Of a DNA stretch of 64,000 bases, positions 1 to 10,027 are shown piece by piece. Position 1 is the stretch's first letter, and each line of letters starts with the position of its first letter. Location: NCBI GenBank assembly GCA_937919435.1, contig CALFRR010000082.1:1-64000 (forward strand), given 5' to 3'. The notes beneath the pieces are model-generated. The model did no database searches. It saw nothing but the letters and a program-made list of their open reading frames with translations, and was not told the origin of the DNA. A program made the position numbers and the translations under genes. Source of the DNA: an uncultured Alphaproteobacteria bacterium. Lineage in GTDB: Bacteria; Pseudomonadota; Alphaproteobacteria; Rhizobiales; Ancalomicrobiaceae.

Positions 1-106
1 TCCAGCTCGGCATCAGGCGCCTCGCCCGGAAGTAGGCTTTTGAGTCAGGCTCTTAAGTGGGTCCGATCAGGTCCCTCGTCACGGTCGGACCCTCGGAGCC
101 CGGTCG

Positions 107-1942
107 ATGAGTCTTGCGGCACTGCAGACGTTCTCAGCGAAGTTCTCCGGCCGCAAGAAGGCCTCGGGGGTCGGTGCGCGCATCGAGAAGTTCGTACTCG
201 CCACCATCTTCGCGGTACTGTTCGTCATCGACCTGCAATGGGGTCTGCTGCGCCGTTTCGTCGACATCGTCCAGTCGATCCAGTCGACCGCCGGCTCGAT
301 CGCCTTCGCCGCCGGCTTCGCGATCTGGGTCGGCCTGTTCACCTATGCCGCCCGACGCCGCGCCGAGGCGCGCGAAATGCGGATGGCGGTCGAGAAGGCC
401 AACGCCGAGACCGAGCGGATCGGCGTCTGCGACGCCCTGACCGGCCTGCCGAACCGGCGCGGCCTCAAGGCGGCGCTGACCGAGCTGGTCGCCCGGACCG
501 CCGAGACCGGTTCGAGCGCCGCGATGATCGCCTTCGACATCGACCGGTTCAAGACCCTCAACGACGTGCGCGGCCACCCCACCGGCGACAAGGTGTTGCT
601 GGAGATCTCCGATCGCCTCGCGGTGTCGGTGCGCGACGGTGACTTCGTCGCGCGGGTCGGTGCCGACGAGTTCCACGTGCTGCTCGCCGACGTCGGCCCC
701 GACGAGGCGACGGTGATCGCCACCCAGCTCCAGGACGACATCGGCCGTCCCATCGAACGCGGCCCCAATCCGCTGATGGTCCGCGCCAGCATCGGCATCG
801 CCGTGTTCTCCGGCACCGAGCCCGACCTCGACGTCGACACGGTGATGCGCCGGGTCGACATCGCGCTGCAGTACGCCAAGGCGGACGGCGGATCCGGCAT
901 CTCGACCTTCAACGCCGACATGGAGATGTCGATCCGCGAGCGGGCCCAGATCGAGCGGGCGCTCGACGCGGCGATCGCCAACGGCGAGATCCAGCCACAC
1001 TTCCAACCGGTGATCGACCTCCAGTCGAACCGCATCTCCGGCTTCGAGGTGCTCTCCCGCTGGGTCCATCCGGAACGCGGCACCATTCCGCCCTCGGTGT
1101 TCATCCCGATCGCCGAGGAGATGGGACTGCTCGGCCGGCTGACCACGACGATCCTGAGGCGCGCCTGCGCGGCGGCCCGCGACTGGCCGGCCCACATCAA
1201 GCTGGCGGTCAACATCTCGCCGGTCGACTTCAAGAATCCCTGGCTCGCCCAGGAGATCCTCCAGACCCTGATCGAGGTCGGCTTCCCGCCGCAGCGGCTC
1301 GAGCTCGAGATCACCGAGAACGCCCTGGTCGTCGACCAGGAGCAGGCGATGAAGACCATCACCTCGCTGAAGAATCAGGGGATCACGATCTCGCTCGACG
1401 ACTTCGGCACGGGGTATTCGAGCCTGCACCACCTTCGGGTGCTGCCGTTCGACAAGATCAAGATCGACCAGTCCTTCGTCAAGACGATGCGCGACAACGC
1501 CGACAGCCGGATGATCGTCAAGGCGATCATCCGGCTGTCCGGTTCGCTCGGCCTGCCGACCACGGCGGAGGGCATCGAGACCAACAACAACGCCGAACTG
1601 CTGCGCGATCTCGGCTGCACCCTCGGCCAGGGCTTCCTCTATTCGAAGGCGGTCCCGTCGCGCGAGGTGCCGACGCTGCTCGACATGCTCGCCTCCCAGG
1701 CGGTGCATCCCGACCGGCGCATCGACGTCGAAGGCATCGACGAGGCGTCGTTGCCGGGGCCGGTGGCGATCGAGGCGAAGGTCGCCGAAGCCGCCGAGAC
1801 GGAGGCGGAGGCGGAGGCGGGATCCGACGCCCTCGTCGCTCCCGCCGTGCCGCAGATCGCGGAGCCGGCTCCGCCGCCCGCCCCCGCCGCCAGGCCGGTC
1901 GATCCGGTCGCCGCCCTGCGGGCCCGCGCCCGCACCGCGTGA
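107..1942 (+). CDS. Membrane-anchored GGDEF/EAL c-di-GMP protein
   Basis: This 611-residue protein probably controls cyclic-di-GMP. Two hydrophobic segments (about residues 29-48 and 64-80) anchor it in the inner membrane with both enzymatic domains in the cytoplasm. The GGDEF domain (about 105-265) has DALTGLPNR, but its signature is GADEF at 185-189; an RxxD inhibitory-site motif (RDGD, 176-179) lies five residues upstream. The EAL domain (about 285-540) starts with E314-V-L-S-R and keeps the NISP Asn, ELEITE, DDFGTG, KIKID, AEGIE and QG motifs, so phosphodiesterase activity is likely. Diguanylate cyclase activity is uncertain because the first half of the A-site is altered. The C-terminus (about 545-611) is an Ala/Pro/Glu-rich tail without a recognised fold. 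The start at 107 follows a GGAG about 9 nt upstream. Confidence 0.9.
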   Translation: MSLAALQTFSAKFSGRKKASGVGARIEKFVLATIFAVLFVIDLQWGLLRRFVDIVQSIQSTAGSIAFAAGFAIWVGLFTYAARRRAEAREMRMAVEKANAETERIGVCDALTGLPNRRGLKAALTELVARTAETGSSAAMIAFDIDRFKTLNDVRGHPTGDKVLLEISDRLAVSVRDGDFVARVGADEFHVLLADVGPDEATVIATQLQDDIGRPIERGPNPLMVRASIGIAVFSGTEPDLDVDTVMRRVDIALQYAKADGGSGISTFNADMEMSIRERAQIERALDAAIANGEIQPHFQPVIDLQSNRISGFEVLSRWVHPERGTIPPSVFIPIAEEMGLLGRLTTTILRRACAAARDWPAHIKLAVNISPVDFKNPWLAQEILQTLIEVGFPPQRLELEITENALVVDQEQAMKTITSLKNQGITISLDDFGTGYSSLHHLRVLPFDKIKIDQSFVKTMRDNADSRMIVKAIIRLSGSLGLPTTAEGIETNNNAELLRDLGCTLGQGFLYSKAVPSREVPTLLDMLASQAVHPDRRIDVEGIDEASLPGPVAIEAKVAEAAETEAEAEAGSDALVAPAVPQIAEPAPPPAPAARPVDPVAALRARARTA

Positions 1943-1962
1943 CCCGATCCACCACCGTCCGA

Positions 1963-1998
1963 AACGCAGACGGCCGCCCGAGGGCGGCCGGTTCGCGT
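1963..1998. terminator. GC hairpin between convergent genes
   Basis: Arms CGGCCGCCC (1971-1979) and GGGCGGCCG (1982-1990) pair perfectly around a 2-nt loop, with weaker outer pairing of AACGC and GCGTT. It lies between the convergent GGDEF/EAL and aminotransferase genes. No U-run follows on either strand, so its use as an intrinsic terminator is inferred from position. Confidence 0.45.
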
Positions 1999-2020
1999 TC
2001 GGACGAGCCGCGAGGCGGCG

Positions 2021-3343
<1,323 letters not shown>

Positions 3344-3429
3344 CGGGAAACCTCGTTCGTCGGATCAGCCGTGTGATCGGGATAGTGAACGTTACGAGCC
3401 CCACTCTCTGCCGACAATCCCTTGACGGT

Positions 3430-3454
3430 GTTCGATCCGTTCCGAATATCGAAC
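3430..3454. promoter_or_regulatory. Inverted repeat GTTCGAT-N11-ATCGAAC in divergent promoter region
   Basis: A perfect 7-bp inverted repeat (3430-3436 and 3448-3454) with an 11-nt spacer ends 2 nt before the regulator's ATG at 3457, inside the 113-nt gap shared with the aminotransferase gene. Placement fits an operator for autoregulation and divergent control. Binding by the adjacent XRE-cupin protein is inference. Confidence 0.4.
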
Positions 3455-3456
3455 GC

Positions 3457-4017
3457 ATGAACACGACTCGCGACTTCGACGTCGGCCGCCGGCTGAAGGA
3501 ACTGCGCCTCGCCCACGGCCTTTCCCAGCGCCAGCTCGCGAAACGGGCAGGCGTCTCCAACGCCACCGTCTCGATGATCGAGGCGGATCGGGTCAGCCCG
3601 TCGGTGGCGGCGCTGAAACAGATCCTCGCCGGTTTCCCGGTCGGCCTCTCCGCCTTCTTCGCGGTCGAGGAGGCGGAGACCGAGAAGGTGGTGTGGCGGG
3701 CCGACGAACTGACCGAGATCGCCGGCGGGTCGATCTCCTACCGGCAGGTCGGCGGCGATCTCTCCGGCCGGTCGCTGCAGATGATGCACGAGCGCTACCG
3801 GCCCGGCACCGATTCCGGCCGGCCCACCATCTCCCATCAGGGCGAGGAGGCGGGCCTGGTGATCCGCGGCCTGCTCGAGCTGGTGGTCGACGGCGAGCGT
3901 CACGAGCTGAAGGCGGGCGACGCCTATCTGTTCGACAGCCGGCGGCCGCACTCGTTCCGCAACATCGGCGACACCGATCTGGTGATCGTCTCCGCCTGCA
4001 CTCCGCCGAGCTTCTGA
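3457..4017 (+). CDS. XRE-cupin transcriptional regulator (PuuR-like)
   Basis: A 186-residue DNA-binding protein. Residues 10-62 form an XRE helix-turn-helix (LKELRLAHGLSQRQLAKRAG, then VSNATVSMIEADRVSPS). A cupin sensor domain fills about 110-182 (HQGEEAGLVIRG, GDAYLFDSRRPHSFRN). This architecture is shared with PuuR and related regulators of polyamine or amino acid catabolism, where the cupin binds a small effector. The ATG at 3457 is chosen because the conserved HTH begins right after it; an in-frame start at 3373 would add residues unlike the family. No strong ribosome binding site precedes it. Divergent from an omega-aminotransferase, which is its likely target. Confidence 0.85.
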   Translation: MNTTRDFDVGRRLKELRLAHGLSQRQLAKRAGVSNATVSMIEADRVSPSVAALKQILAGFPVGLSAFFAVEEAETEKVVWRADELTEIAGGSISYRQVGGDLSGRSLQMMHERYRPGTDSGRPTISHQGEEAGLVIRGLLELVVDGERHELKAGDAYLFDSRRPHSFRNIGDTDLVIVSACTPPSF

Positions 4018-4033
4018 AGACGCGGGACCCGGG

Positions 4034-4678
4034 TCAGGCGCGCGGCCGGACCACGCCGTCGACGAGGAGGACGATCAGCGTCTCGAGCGTCCGGCGGAAG
4101 AAGCCGGGATCGGCGAGCGAGGCGCCGGTCAGGAGCGACACCTGGGCGGAGAAGTCGGCATAGTGCTGGGTGGTCGCCCAGACGGTGAACAGGTAGGTCT
4201 TCGGATCGATGTCGACGAGCCGGCCGGCGGCGATCCACGCCTCCAGACGTTCGACCGTCGCGGCGACCAGCGGCACCAGATCGCCCTCGAGCGCTTCCGC
4301 CAGATAGCCGCCGCCCTGGATGATCTCGGTGGCGAACAGCCGCGAGGCGTCGGGAAAGTCGCGGGAATGGGCGAGCTTGGCCTCGACGTAGGCGGCGAGC
4401 GCGGCGCGCGGGTCGTCGCAGCGGTCGATCGCGGCGAGCGGTTCCAGCCAGTTGGCCAGCGTCCGCTCCAGCACCGCGACGTAGAGGTCTTCCTTGGTGC
4501 GGAAATAGTAGTGCAGGTTCGGCTTCGACATGCCGGCGGCTTCCGCCAACTGATCGGTGCGCGCACCTCTCAGGCCGAAACCGGCGAACACCGGCAGCGC
4601 CGCGTCGAGGATCTTCTCGACGTTGGCCTCGCCGATGCGGGTCTTCGGGTTGCGCGGCCGGTCGGGGGGCGATGCCAT
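4034..4678 (-). CDS. TetR/AcrR family regulator, RutR-like
   Basis: A 214-residue one-component repressor. The N-terminal TetR helix-turn-helix is obvious: EKILDAALPVFAGFGLRGA, then TDQLAEAAGMSKPNLHYYFRTKEDLY. The C-terminal half (TVWATTQHYADFSAQV and onward) looks like the YcdC/RutR ligand-binding domain. RutR-type proteins control pyrimidine or purine degradation, and an adjacent nucleoside-type kinase fits a nucleotide theme, but the ligand is not established. The start is the ATG at 4678, immediately before the conserved charged N-terminus; the frame is open much further upstream only because of high GC. It lies 29 nt downstream of the kinase gene on the same strand. Confidence 0.85.
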   Translation of the reverse strand: MASPPDRPRNPKTRIGEANVEKILDAALPVFAGFGLRGARTDQLAEAAGMSKPNLHYYFRTKEDLYVAVLERTLANWLEPLAAIDRCDDPRAALAAYVEAKLAHSRDFPDASRLFATEIIQGGGYLAEALEGDLVPLVAATVERLEAWIAAGRLVDIDPKTYLFTVWATTQHYADFSAQVSLLTGASLADPGFFRRTLETLIVLLVDGVVRPRA

Positions 4679-4707
4679 CGGTTCGGCGGATCTCCGGCGG
4701 ACGGGTC

Positions 4708-5721
4708 TCAGAGCGGGAAGCCCGCCTGTCGGGCGAGATCGGCGAGGTCGTTCTGCGAGCGGGCGCCGACCTGGGAGATGATGTCGGCGGCGACGAGACC
4801 CCCGAGGGCGGCGGCGTCGGCATGGTCCCAGTCGCGGGCGAGGCCGAACAGGAAGCCCGCCGCGTAGAGATCGCCGGCCCCGGTGGTGTCGACCACCCGG
4901 TCGATCGCGACCGCCGCGACCTTCACCGTGGCATCCCGCGAGACGACCATCGAGCCCTCTTCCGAAAGGGTCACCGCGGCCAGCGCCACGTCGTCGCGCA
5001 GGGCGGCGAGCGCCGTGTCGAAGTCGGCGGTCTCGTAGAGCGCGTGTACCTCGGAGCGGTTGGCGAAGACGATGTCGACCGCGCCGCTGCGCAGCAGATC
5101 GAGGAACTCGGCCCGCCAGCGGTCGACGCAGAAGCTGTCGGAGAGGGTCAGCGCCACTTTCCGGCGATGGGCATGGGCGACCGCGGCGGCCTTGCGGAAG
5201 GCGTCCTTGGCCGCCGGCTTGTCCCAGAGATAGCCCTCCAGGTAGACGATGCGCGCCGCGGCGACGACCGCCTCGTCGACGTCGGCCGGCGACAGATGGG
5301 TGGTGGCGCCGAGATGGGTGTTCATCGTCCGCTCGCCGTCCGGCGAGATCAGGATCATCGAGCGGGCGGTCGGCTCGAAGTCGGGATCCTCCGGCCGCAT
5401 CGGCACCGTCTCGAAATGGACGCCGGCGGCGCGGATGTCGTGGGCGAAGACGGTGCCGAGCGGATCCGCCGCCACTTTGCCGAAATAGGCGCCGCGGGCC
5501 CCGAGTCGGGCGAGGCCGGCGATGGTGTTCGCCGCCGAGCCGCCGGACATTTCGGTGGTCTGGCCCATCAGACCGTAGAGACGTTCGACGTCGCCCCGCT
5601 CGATCAGCCGCATCTCGCCCTTGACCAGCCCTTCGCGGACCAGGAAGGCGTCGTCGGCATGGGAGAAGACATCGACGATGGCGTTGCCGATGCCGAGAAC
5701 ATCGAAGCGGGAAGAGGACAT
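4708..5721 (-). CDS. PfkB-family carbohydrate/adenosine kinase
   Basis: A 337-residue ribokinase-fold kinase that phosphorylates a sugar or nucleoside hydroxyl with ATP. Both PfkB signatures are visible: the N-terminal GGSAANTIAGLARLGARGAYFGKV block and the C-terminal VVDTTGAGDLYAAGFLFG block, whose Asp is the catalytic base and whose GAGD forms the anion hole. Alphaproteobacterial proteins with the FDVLGIGNAIVDV start are commonly annotated as adenosine kinase, the likeliest substrate here. The ATG at 5721 was chosen because the beta-strand FDVLGIGNAIVDV must begin the domain; upstream in-frame sequence is Arg-rich and unlike the family. A TetR regulator follows 29 nt downstream and may be cotranscribed. 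Confidence 0.87.
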   Translation of the reverse strand: MSSSRFDVLGIGNAIVDVFSHADDAFLVREGLVKGEMRLIERGDVERLYGLMGQTTEMSGGSAANTIAGLARLGARGAYFGKVAADPLGTVFAHDIRAAGVHFETVPMRPEDPDFEPTARSMILISPDGERTMNTHLGATTHLSPADVDEAVVAAARIVYLEGYLWDKPAAKDAFRKAAAVAHAHRRKVALTLSDSFCVDRWRAEFLDLLRSGAVDIVFANRSEVHALYETADFDTALAALRDDVALAAVTLSEEGSMVVSRDATVKVAAVAIDRVVDTTGAGDLYAAGFLFGLARDWDHADAAALGGLVAADIISQVGARSQNDLADLARQAGFPL

Positions 5722-5985
5722 CGGCAGGACTCTCGAGGTGCGTGGAAGGACCCGGGCGAAGCGAGGGCGCCCGCATCGGAAACGGCCGCGACATCGGGTA
5801 TGGAGGGTTTCGCCGCAGCGCGCAACCGTCCGCGGTCGTCGGGCGGGAGGCGGCATTGCGGAGTTTTCCGTTGAGTTCGTCCGCCGCCTGCCCTATCCCG
5901 CCTGGGGTCGACGACGCGAGATCGTCGCCCGGGCCACGGCGGAGCGGTGGCCGCTCGGTGTAGGCAGTCGGAAAGAGGCGTCGCG

Positions 5986-7353
5986 ATGGGCAGACAGGAA
6001 CCGTTCCCGGTCTCGGACGTCCGCCAGCGCTTCGTCCAGCCGACCGGGCTCGCCGCCGAACTGGCGCGGTGCGCCGACGAGGGTCGCCCGGTCCGCATCG
6101 GTCTGGTCGGGGTCGGCGAGATGGGCACCGACATCGTCACCCAGATCTCGCTGATGAAGGGTCTCCGGATCACCGTCATCGCGGTCCGCGATCCGGGCAA
6201 GCGCCACGCCGAGGCGGCCTTCCGGATCGCCGGGCTCTCGGAAGATCTGGTCGGCCACGCCGACACGCCGTCGGCGATCGCCCGGGTGGTGGAGAGCGGC
6301 CGCACCGCGGTCACCACCGACGTCGACGCGCTGATCCGCTGCCCGCACGTCGACGTCGTCATCGACGCGACCGGCAAGCCGGAGATGGGCGCGATCATCG
6401 GCCTCGGCGCGATCGAGGCGGGCAAGCACGTCGTGATGATGAACGTCGAGGCCGACGTCACCATCGGTGCCTATCTGCAGAGCCGCGCCCGCGAGGCCGG
6501 CGTCGTCTACACCGTCGGGGCCGGCGACGAGCCCTCCTCGACGATGGAGCTGATCGAGTTCGTCACGGCGCTCGGCTATCCGGTGATCGCCGCCGGCAAG
6601 GGTAAGAACAATCCGCTCGACGTCGACGCCACCCCCGACCGCTTCGTCGAGGAGGCGACCCGGCGCAACATGAACCCGCGGATGCTGGTCGAGTTCGTCG
6701 ACGGCTCCAAGACCATGGTCGAGATGGCGGCGATCGCCAACGCCACCGGTCTGGTCCCCGACGTCGCCGGCATGCACGGCCCCGAGGCGACGCTCGACAA
6801 CCTCCACACCATCCTCTGCCCGAAGGCCGACGGCGGCATCCTCTCGCGCAAGGGCGTGGTCGACTACACCGTCGGCAAGGGCGTGGCGCCCGGCGTCTTC
6901 GTCGTCGCCGAGCTCTCCCATCCCCGGCTGATGGAGCGGCTGCACGACCTGAAGCTCGGACCCGGCCCCTACTACACCTTCTACCGGCCGTATCATCTGA
7001 CCAGCCTCGAGGTGCCGCTGTCGGCGGCCCGGGCCGTCCTGCACGGCCATTGCGACATGCGGGCGCTGGCCCGGCCGTCGGCCGAGGTCTGCGCGGTCGC
7101 CAAGCGCGATCTCGCGGCCGGCGAGAGGCTCGACGCGATCGGCGAGTACACCTACCGTGCCTTCACCCTCGACTACGAGGCGGCGCGGGCGGCGGGCGGT
7201 CTGCCGATCGGCCTGATCGAGGGGGGACGGACCACCCGGCCGATCCGGCGCGGCGAACTCCTCACCCGGATGAACGCCGAGCCGCCGGCCGGCTCGAAGA
7301 TCGTCGAGCTGCGCCGTCTCCAGGACCTGATGGTCCACGGTCCCGACGCCTGA
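5986..7353 (+). CDS. NAD(P)-dependent oxidoreductase with C-terminal SAF domain
   Basis: A 455-residue predicted dehydrogenase. Residues 36-170 form a Rossmann fold with GLVGVGEMG at 39-47 and resemble homoserine dehydrogenase-like proteins. A middle catalytic-like region contains TVGAGDEPSSTMELIEF and AAGKGKNNPLD. The C-terminal portion (about residue 360 on, SAEVCAVAKRDLAAGERLDAIGEY) is a SAF domain, the fold of antifreeze-like and altronate dehydratase proteins. Family members occur in sugar-acid and branched aldose pathways, but no partner gene here fixes the substrate. AGAGG lies 8 nt before the ATG at 5986, so this start is preferred over the in-frame ATG at 5947. Confidence 0.8.
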   Translation: MGRQEPFPVSDVRQRFVQPTGLAAELARCADEGRPVRIGLVGVGEMGTDIVTQISLMKGLRITVIAVRDPGKRHAEAAFRIAGLSEDLVGHADTPSAIARVVESGRTAVTTDVDALIRCPHVDVVIDATGKPEMGAIIGLGAIEAGKHVVMMNVEADVTIGAYLQSRAREAGVVYTVGAGDEPSSTMELIEFVTALGYPVIAAGKGKNNPLDVDATPDRFVEEATRRNMNPRMLVEFVDGSKTMVEMAAIANATGLVPDVAGMHGPEATLDNLHTILCPKADGGILSRKGVVDYTVGKGVAPGVFVVAELSHPRLMERLHDLKLGPGPYYTFYRPYHLTSLEVPLSAARAVLHGHCDMRALARPSAEVCAVAKRDLAAGERLDAIGEYTYRAFTLDYEAARAAGGLPIGLIEGGRTTRPIRRGELLTRMNAEPPAGSKIVELRRLQDLMVHGPDA

Positions 7354-7364
7354 GGGAGATGCGC

Positions 7365-8087
7365 ATGCCCGGCCTCGCCGTCTCCGCGATCCGCCGGGCG
7401 CTCGCCGATCTGCCGAGCCGGCCCTATCGGGCGGTGCTGTTGAAGTCGGTGTCGGCGACTCTGGCGATCCTGGCGGTCCTGTGGGCGGTCGGAACGCGCC
7501 TGCTGACCGGGCTCGCCGGAGACGCCGCGCTCGCCCATCCGGTCGGCCTGCCGCACTGGCTCGGCCTCGTCGAGTGGTCGGCGGGGATCGTCTCCGGCCT
7601 CGTCCTGATGGTCGTCTTCTCGTTCCTGGTCGCGCCGATCACCACCGGGCTCGCCGGAATCTTCCTCGACGAAGTGGCCGAGGCGACCGAGCGGCGGCAC
7701 TATCCGGACGAGCCGGCGGGACGGCCGATGCCCTGGGGCGAGAGCCTCGGCGCCACTCTGCGATTCACCGGCCTGTCGATCCTGCTCAACCTCCTCGCCC
7801 TGCCCTTCGTCTTCGTGCCCGGGCTCGGTCACGTCGTGTTCTGGCTGATCAACGGTTTCCTGATCGGCCGGGAATACTTCGCCTTCGCGGCGCGGCGGAT
7901 GCTCGGAGGCGACGAGGCGCGGGCGCTCGCCCGGCGCCATTCCGGCAGCGCGTTCCTGGCCGGCGCGGCGGCCGCGGTCTTGTTGTCGATCCCGGTCGCC
8001 AACCTCGCCACGCCGCTCTTCGCCACCGCGGCGATGGTCCATCTCGCGCGGCTGGCGGCACGTGAAGCGCCGATGCCGCGGCGCTGA
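7365..8087 (+). CDS. EI24-domain (CysZ-like) integral membrane protein
   Basis: A 240-residue inner-membrane protein of the EI24/CysZ family. Hydrophobic stretches occur near residues 25-45, 65-95, 130-165 and 195-230. The segment FSFLVAPITTGLAGIFLDEVAEATERRHYP and the later LIGREYFAFAARR are typical of alphaproteobacterial EI24 proteins. CysZ of enterobacteria transports sulfate, but most alphaproteobacterial members are uncharacterised, and no cys gene is nearby, so a transport role is tentative. The ATG at 7365 is chosen because GAGGGA sits 7 nt upstream; an ATG six bases earlier is too close to that site. It starts 11 nt after the SAF oxidoreductase gene, implying cotranscription, and ends 5 nt before convergent nth. 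Confidence 0.8.
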   Translation: MPGLAVSAIRRALADLPSRPYRAVLLKSVSATLAILAVLWAVGTRLLTGLAGDAALAHPVGLPHWLGLVEWSAGIVSGLVLMVVFSFLVAPITTGLAGIFLDEVAEATERRHYPDEPAGRPMPWGESLGATLRFTGLSILLNLLALPFVFVPGLGHVVFWLINGFLIGREYFAFAARRMLGGDEARALARRHSGSAFLAGAAAAVLLSIPVANLATPLFATAAMVHLARLAAREAPMPRR

Positions 8088-8092
8088 CCGGG

Positions 8093-8890
8093 TCAGAACG
8101 CCACCGGCTTTTCCGGCGCCTCGGCCGTCTTCTCCGGGCTCGGGCAGAGGTCGGAGATCAGGCAGCGGCCGCACTCGGGCTTCCGCGCCTTGCAGACATA
8201 GCGGCCGTGCAGGATCAGCCAGTGGTGCGAATGGCGCTTGTAGGCCTCCGGGATCACCCGCTCCAGACCGCGCTCGACCGCCTCCGGGGTCTTGCCGGGG
8301 GCCAGACCGAGGCGGTTGGCGAGACGGAAGATGTGGGTGTCGACGGCGATCGTCGGCCGGCCGAAGGCGATGTTGAGCACCACGTTGGCGGTCTTGCGGC
8401 CGACCCCGGGCAGCGCCTCCAGCGCCGCGCGATCGTCCGGCACCACACCGCCGTGAGAGGCGACCAACCGCTGCGACAGCAGGAAGACGTTCTTCGCCTT
8501 GTTGCGGTAGAGACCGATGGTCCGGATCAGGTCGCGGATCTTCTCCTCGCCGAGCGCCACCATCTTCTCGGGGGTGTCGGCGAGGCGGAACAGCTCGCGG
8601 GTCGCCTTGTTGACGCCGACGTCGGTCGCCTGCGCCGACAGCACCACCGCGACAAGCAGGGTGAAGGTGTTCGGCGCGACGAGTTCGCCCTTCGGCTCCG
8701 GCTCGGCGGCGTGGAAGCGGGCGAACAGCGCCTCGATCGCCTGCGGCGTCCAGACCGGCGGGGCCGACCGCTTCGCCGGGGCCTTCGGCGGCGCCTTCTT
8801 CGCCTTCACCGCCGCGGCTGCGGTCTTCGACCGGGAGGTCTTCGCGGCGGTGACGGCGGGCGCGGGGGACTTCGGCGGGCGGGCGGGCAT
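8093..8890 (-). CDS. nth: Endonuclease III (DNA glycosylase/AP lyase)
   Basis: A 265-residue base-excision repair enzyme that removes oxidised pyrimidines and cleaves at the abasic site. The helix-hairpin-helix LPGVGRKTANVVL carries the catalytic Lys, and VDTHIFR carries the catalytic Asp. The C-terminal [4Fe-4S] ligand pattern is C-X6-C-X2-C-X5-C (from CKARKPEC to DLC). About 45 N-terminal residues are a Lys/Ala/Pro-rich linker rather than part of the fold, making the protein longer than E. coli Nth (211 residues). AGGAGA lies 7 nt before the ATG at 8890. Its stop faces the convergent EI24 gene across 5 nt. Confidence 0.96.
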   Translation of the reverse strand: MPARPPKSPAPAVTAAKTSRSKTAAAAVKAKKAPPKAPAKRSAPPVWTPQAIEALFARFHAAEPEPKGELVAPNTFTLLVAVVLSAQATDVGVNKATRELFRLADTPEKMVALGEEKIRDLIRTIGLYRNKAKNVFLLSQRLVASHGGVVPDDRAALEALPGVGRKTANVVLNIAFGRPTIAVDTHIFRLANRLGLAPGKTPEAVERGLERVIPEAYKRHSHHWLILHGRYVCKARKPECGRCLISDLCPSPEKTAEAPEKPVAF

Positions 8891-9054
8891 CGGCGGATCT
8901 CCTGCCCGCGGCCGACGGCGGGCCACCCTGGGTAGCGCCTCGCCGGTCGCCGCGCAACGGCGCCGGGGACTTCCGAGCCATGCCGACGGTTCGTCCGAAA
9001 TCGGGTGTCGCGGCGCGCGATCCGCTCCTAAGCTCGGGACGACCAGGAGGCTCC

Positions 9055-9945
9055 ATGTCCGACGCGATCCTTTCGCCCGAAGCCGGCTTCGAACCGGTCG
9101 ATGCCCTCGCCGACTACGACCGTATCCGACGGGCGGTCGCCTTCATCACCGAGGCCCGGACCGAGCAACCGTCGACCGAAGCGATCGCCCGGGCGGTCGG
9201 CCTCACTCCGGTACAGCTCACCCGGCTGTTCCACCGCTTCGCCGGGATCACCCCGAAGCAGTTCCTGGCGGCGATCACCCTCGATGCCGCCAAACACCTG
9301 CTCGACGCCTCGGCGTCGGTGCTCGACACGGCGCTGGAGGTCGGCCTCTCCGGGCCCGGACGGCTGCACGACCTGTTCGTCACCCACGAGGCGATGACCC
9401 CCGGCGCCTGGAAGACCCGCGGCGGCGGTCTGGTGATGCGCCACGGCTTCCACCCCTCGCCGTTCGGCGTCGCGGTGCTGGTGGCGACCGAACACGGGCT
9501 GGCCGGCCTCGCCTTCGCCGATCCCGGCGAGGAGCGGGCGGCGCTCGACGATCTCGTCGGGCGCTGGCCGGCGGCGGTCCATCTACGCGACGACGCGGCG
9601 ACCGCGGTCCACGCCCGGCGGATCTTCGACACCGAGGAATGGCGTCCCGACCGGCCGCTCCGGCTGGTGCTGATCGGCACCGACTTCGAGATCCGGGTGT
9701 GGAAGACGCTGCTCGCCATCCCGTTCGGCCGGGCGACGACCTATTCGGCGATCGCCGAGAGGATCGGCCGGCCGTCGGCGGCGCGGGCGGTGGGCGGCGC
9801 GGTCGGGCGCAACCCGCTCTCCTTCGTGGTCCCCTGCCACCGGGTGCTCGGCCGTTCCGGTGAGGTCACCGGTTACCACTGGGGAGTGACCCGCAAACGC
9901 TGCATCCTCGGCTGGGAAGCTGCGAGGTCCGGAGGGACGACCTGA
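9055..9945 (+). CDS. AraC-HTH / methylated-DNA--cysteine methyltransferase (Ada-like)
   Basis: A 296-residue DNA alkylation-damage protein. Residues about 18-105 form an AraC-type helix-turn-helix (TEAIARAVGLTPVQLTRLFH, ITPKQFLAAI). The C-terminal O6-alkylguanine transferase has PFGRATTYSAIAERIGRP and the NPLSFVVPCHRVLG active site, with Cys at about residue 261 as suicidal acceptor. The N-terminal zinc/phosphotriester domain of classical Ada (four-Cys module) is missing, so methyl-phosphotriester sensing in the E. coli manner is not possible. A perfect AGGAGG is 4 nt before the ATG at 9055. It is divergent from nth, another DNA repair gene, across 164 nt. Confidence 0.93.
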   Translation: MSDAILSPEAGFEPVDALADYDRIRRAVAFITEARTEQPSTEAIARAVGLTPVQLTRLFHRFAGITPKQFLAAITLDAAKHLLDASASVLDTALEVGLSGPGRLHDLFVTHEAMTPGAWKTRGGGLVMRHGFHPSPFGVAVLVATEHGLAGLAFADPGEERAALDDLVGRWPAAVHLRDDAATAVHARRIFDTEEWRPDRPLRLVLIGTDFEIRVWKTLLAIPFGRATTYSAIAERIGRPSAARAVGGAVGRNPLSFVVPCHRVLGRSGEVTGYHWGVTRKRCILGWEAARSGGTT

Positions 9946-10027
9946 TCCCACCCCGGCGAAGGATCGCGACGGCGATCGCTTCGCCGGCATCGCGACCGAC
10001 CCTTCCGGACCCGGACACCGGATGCGA

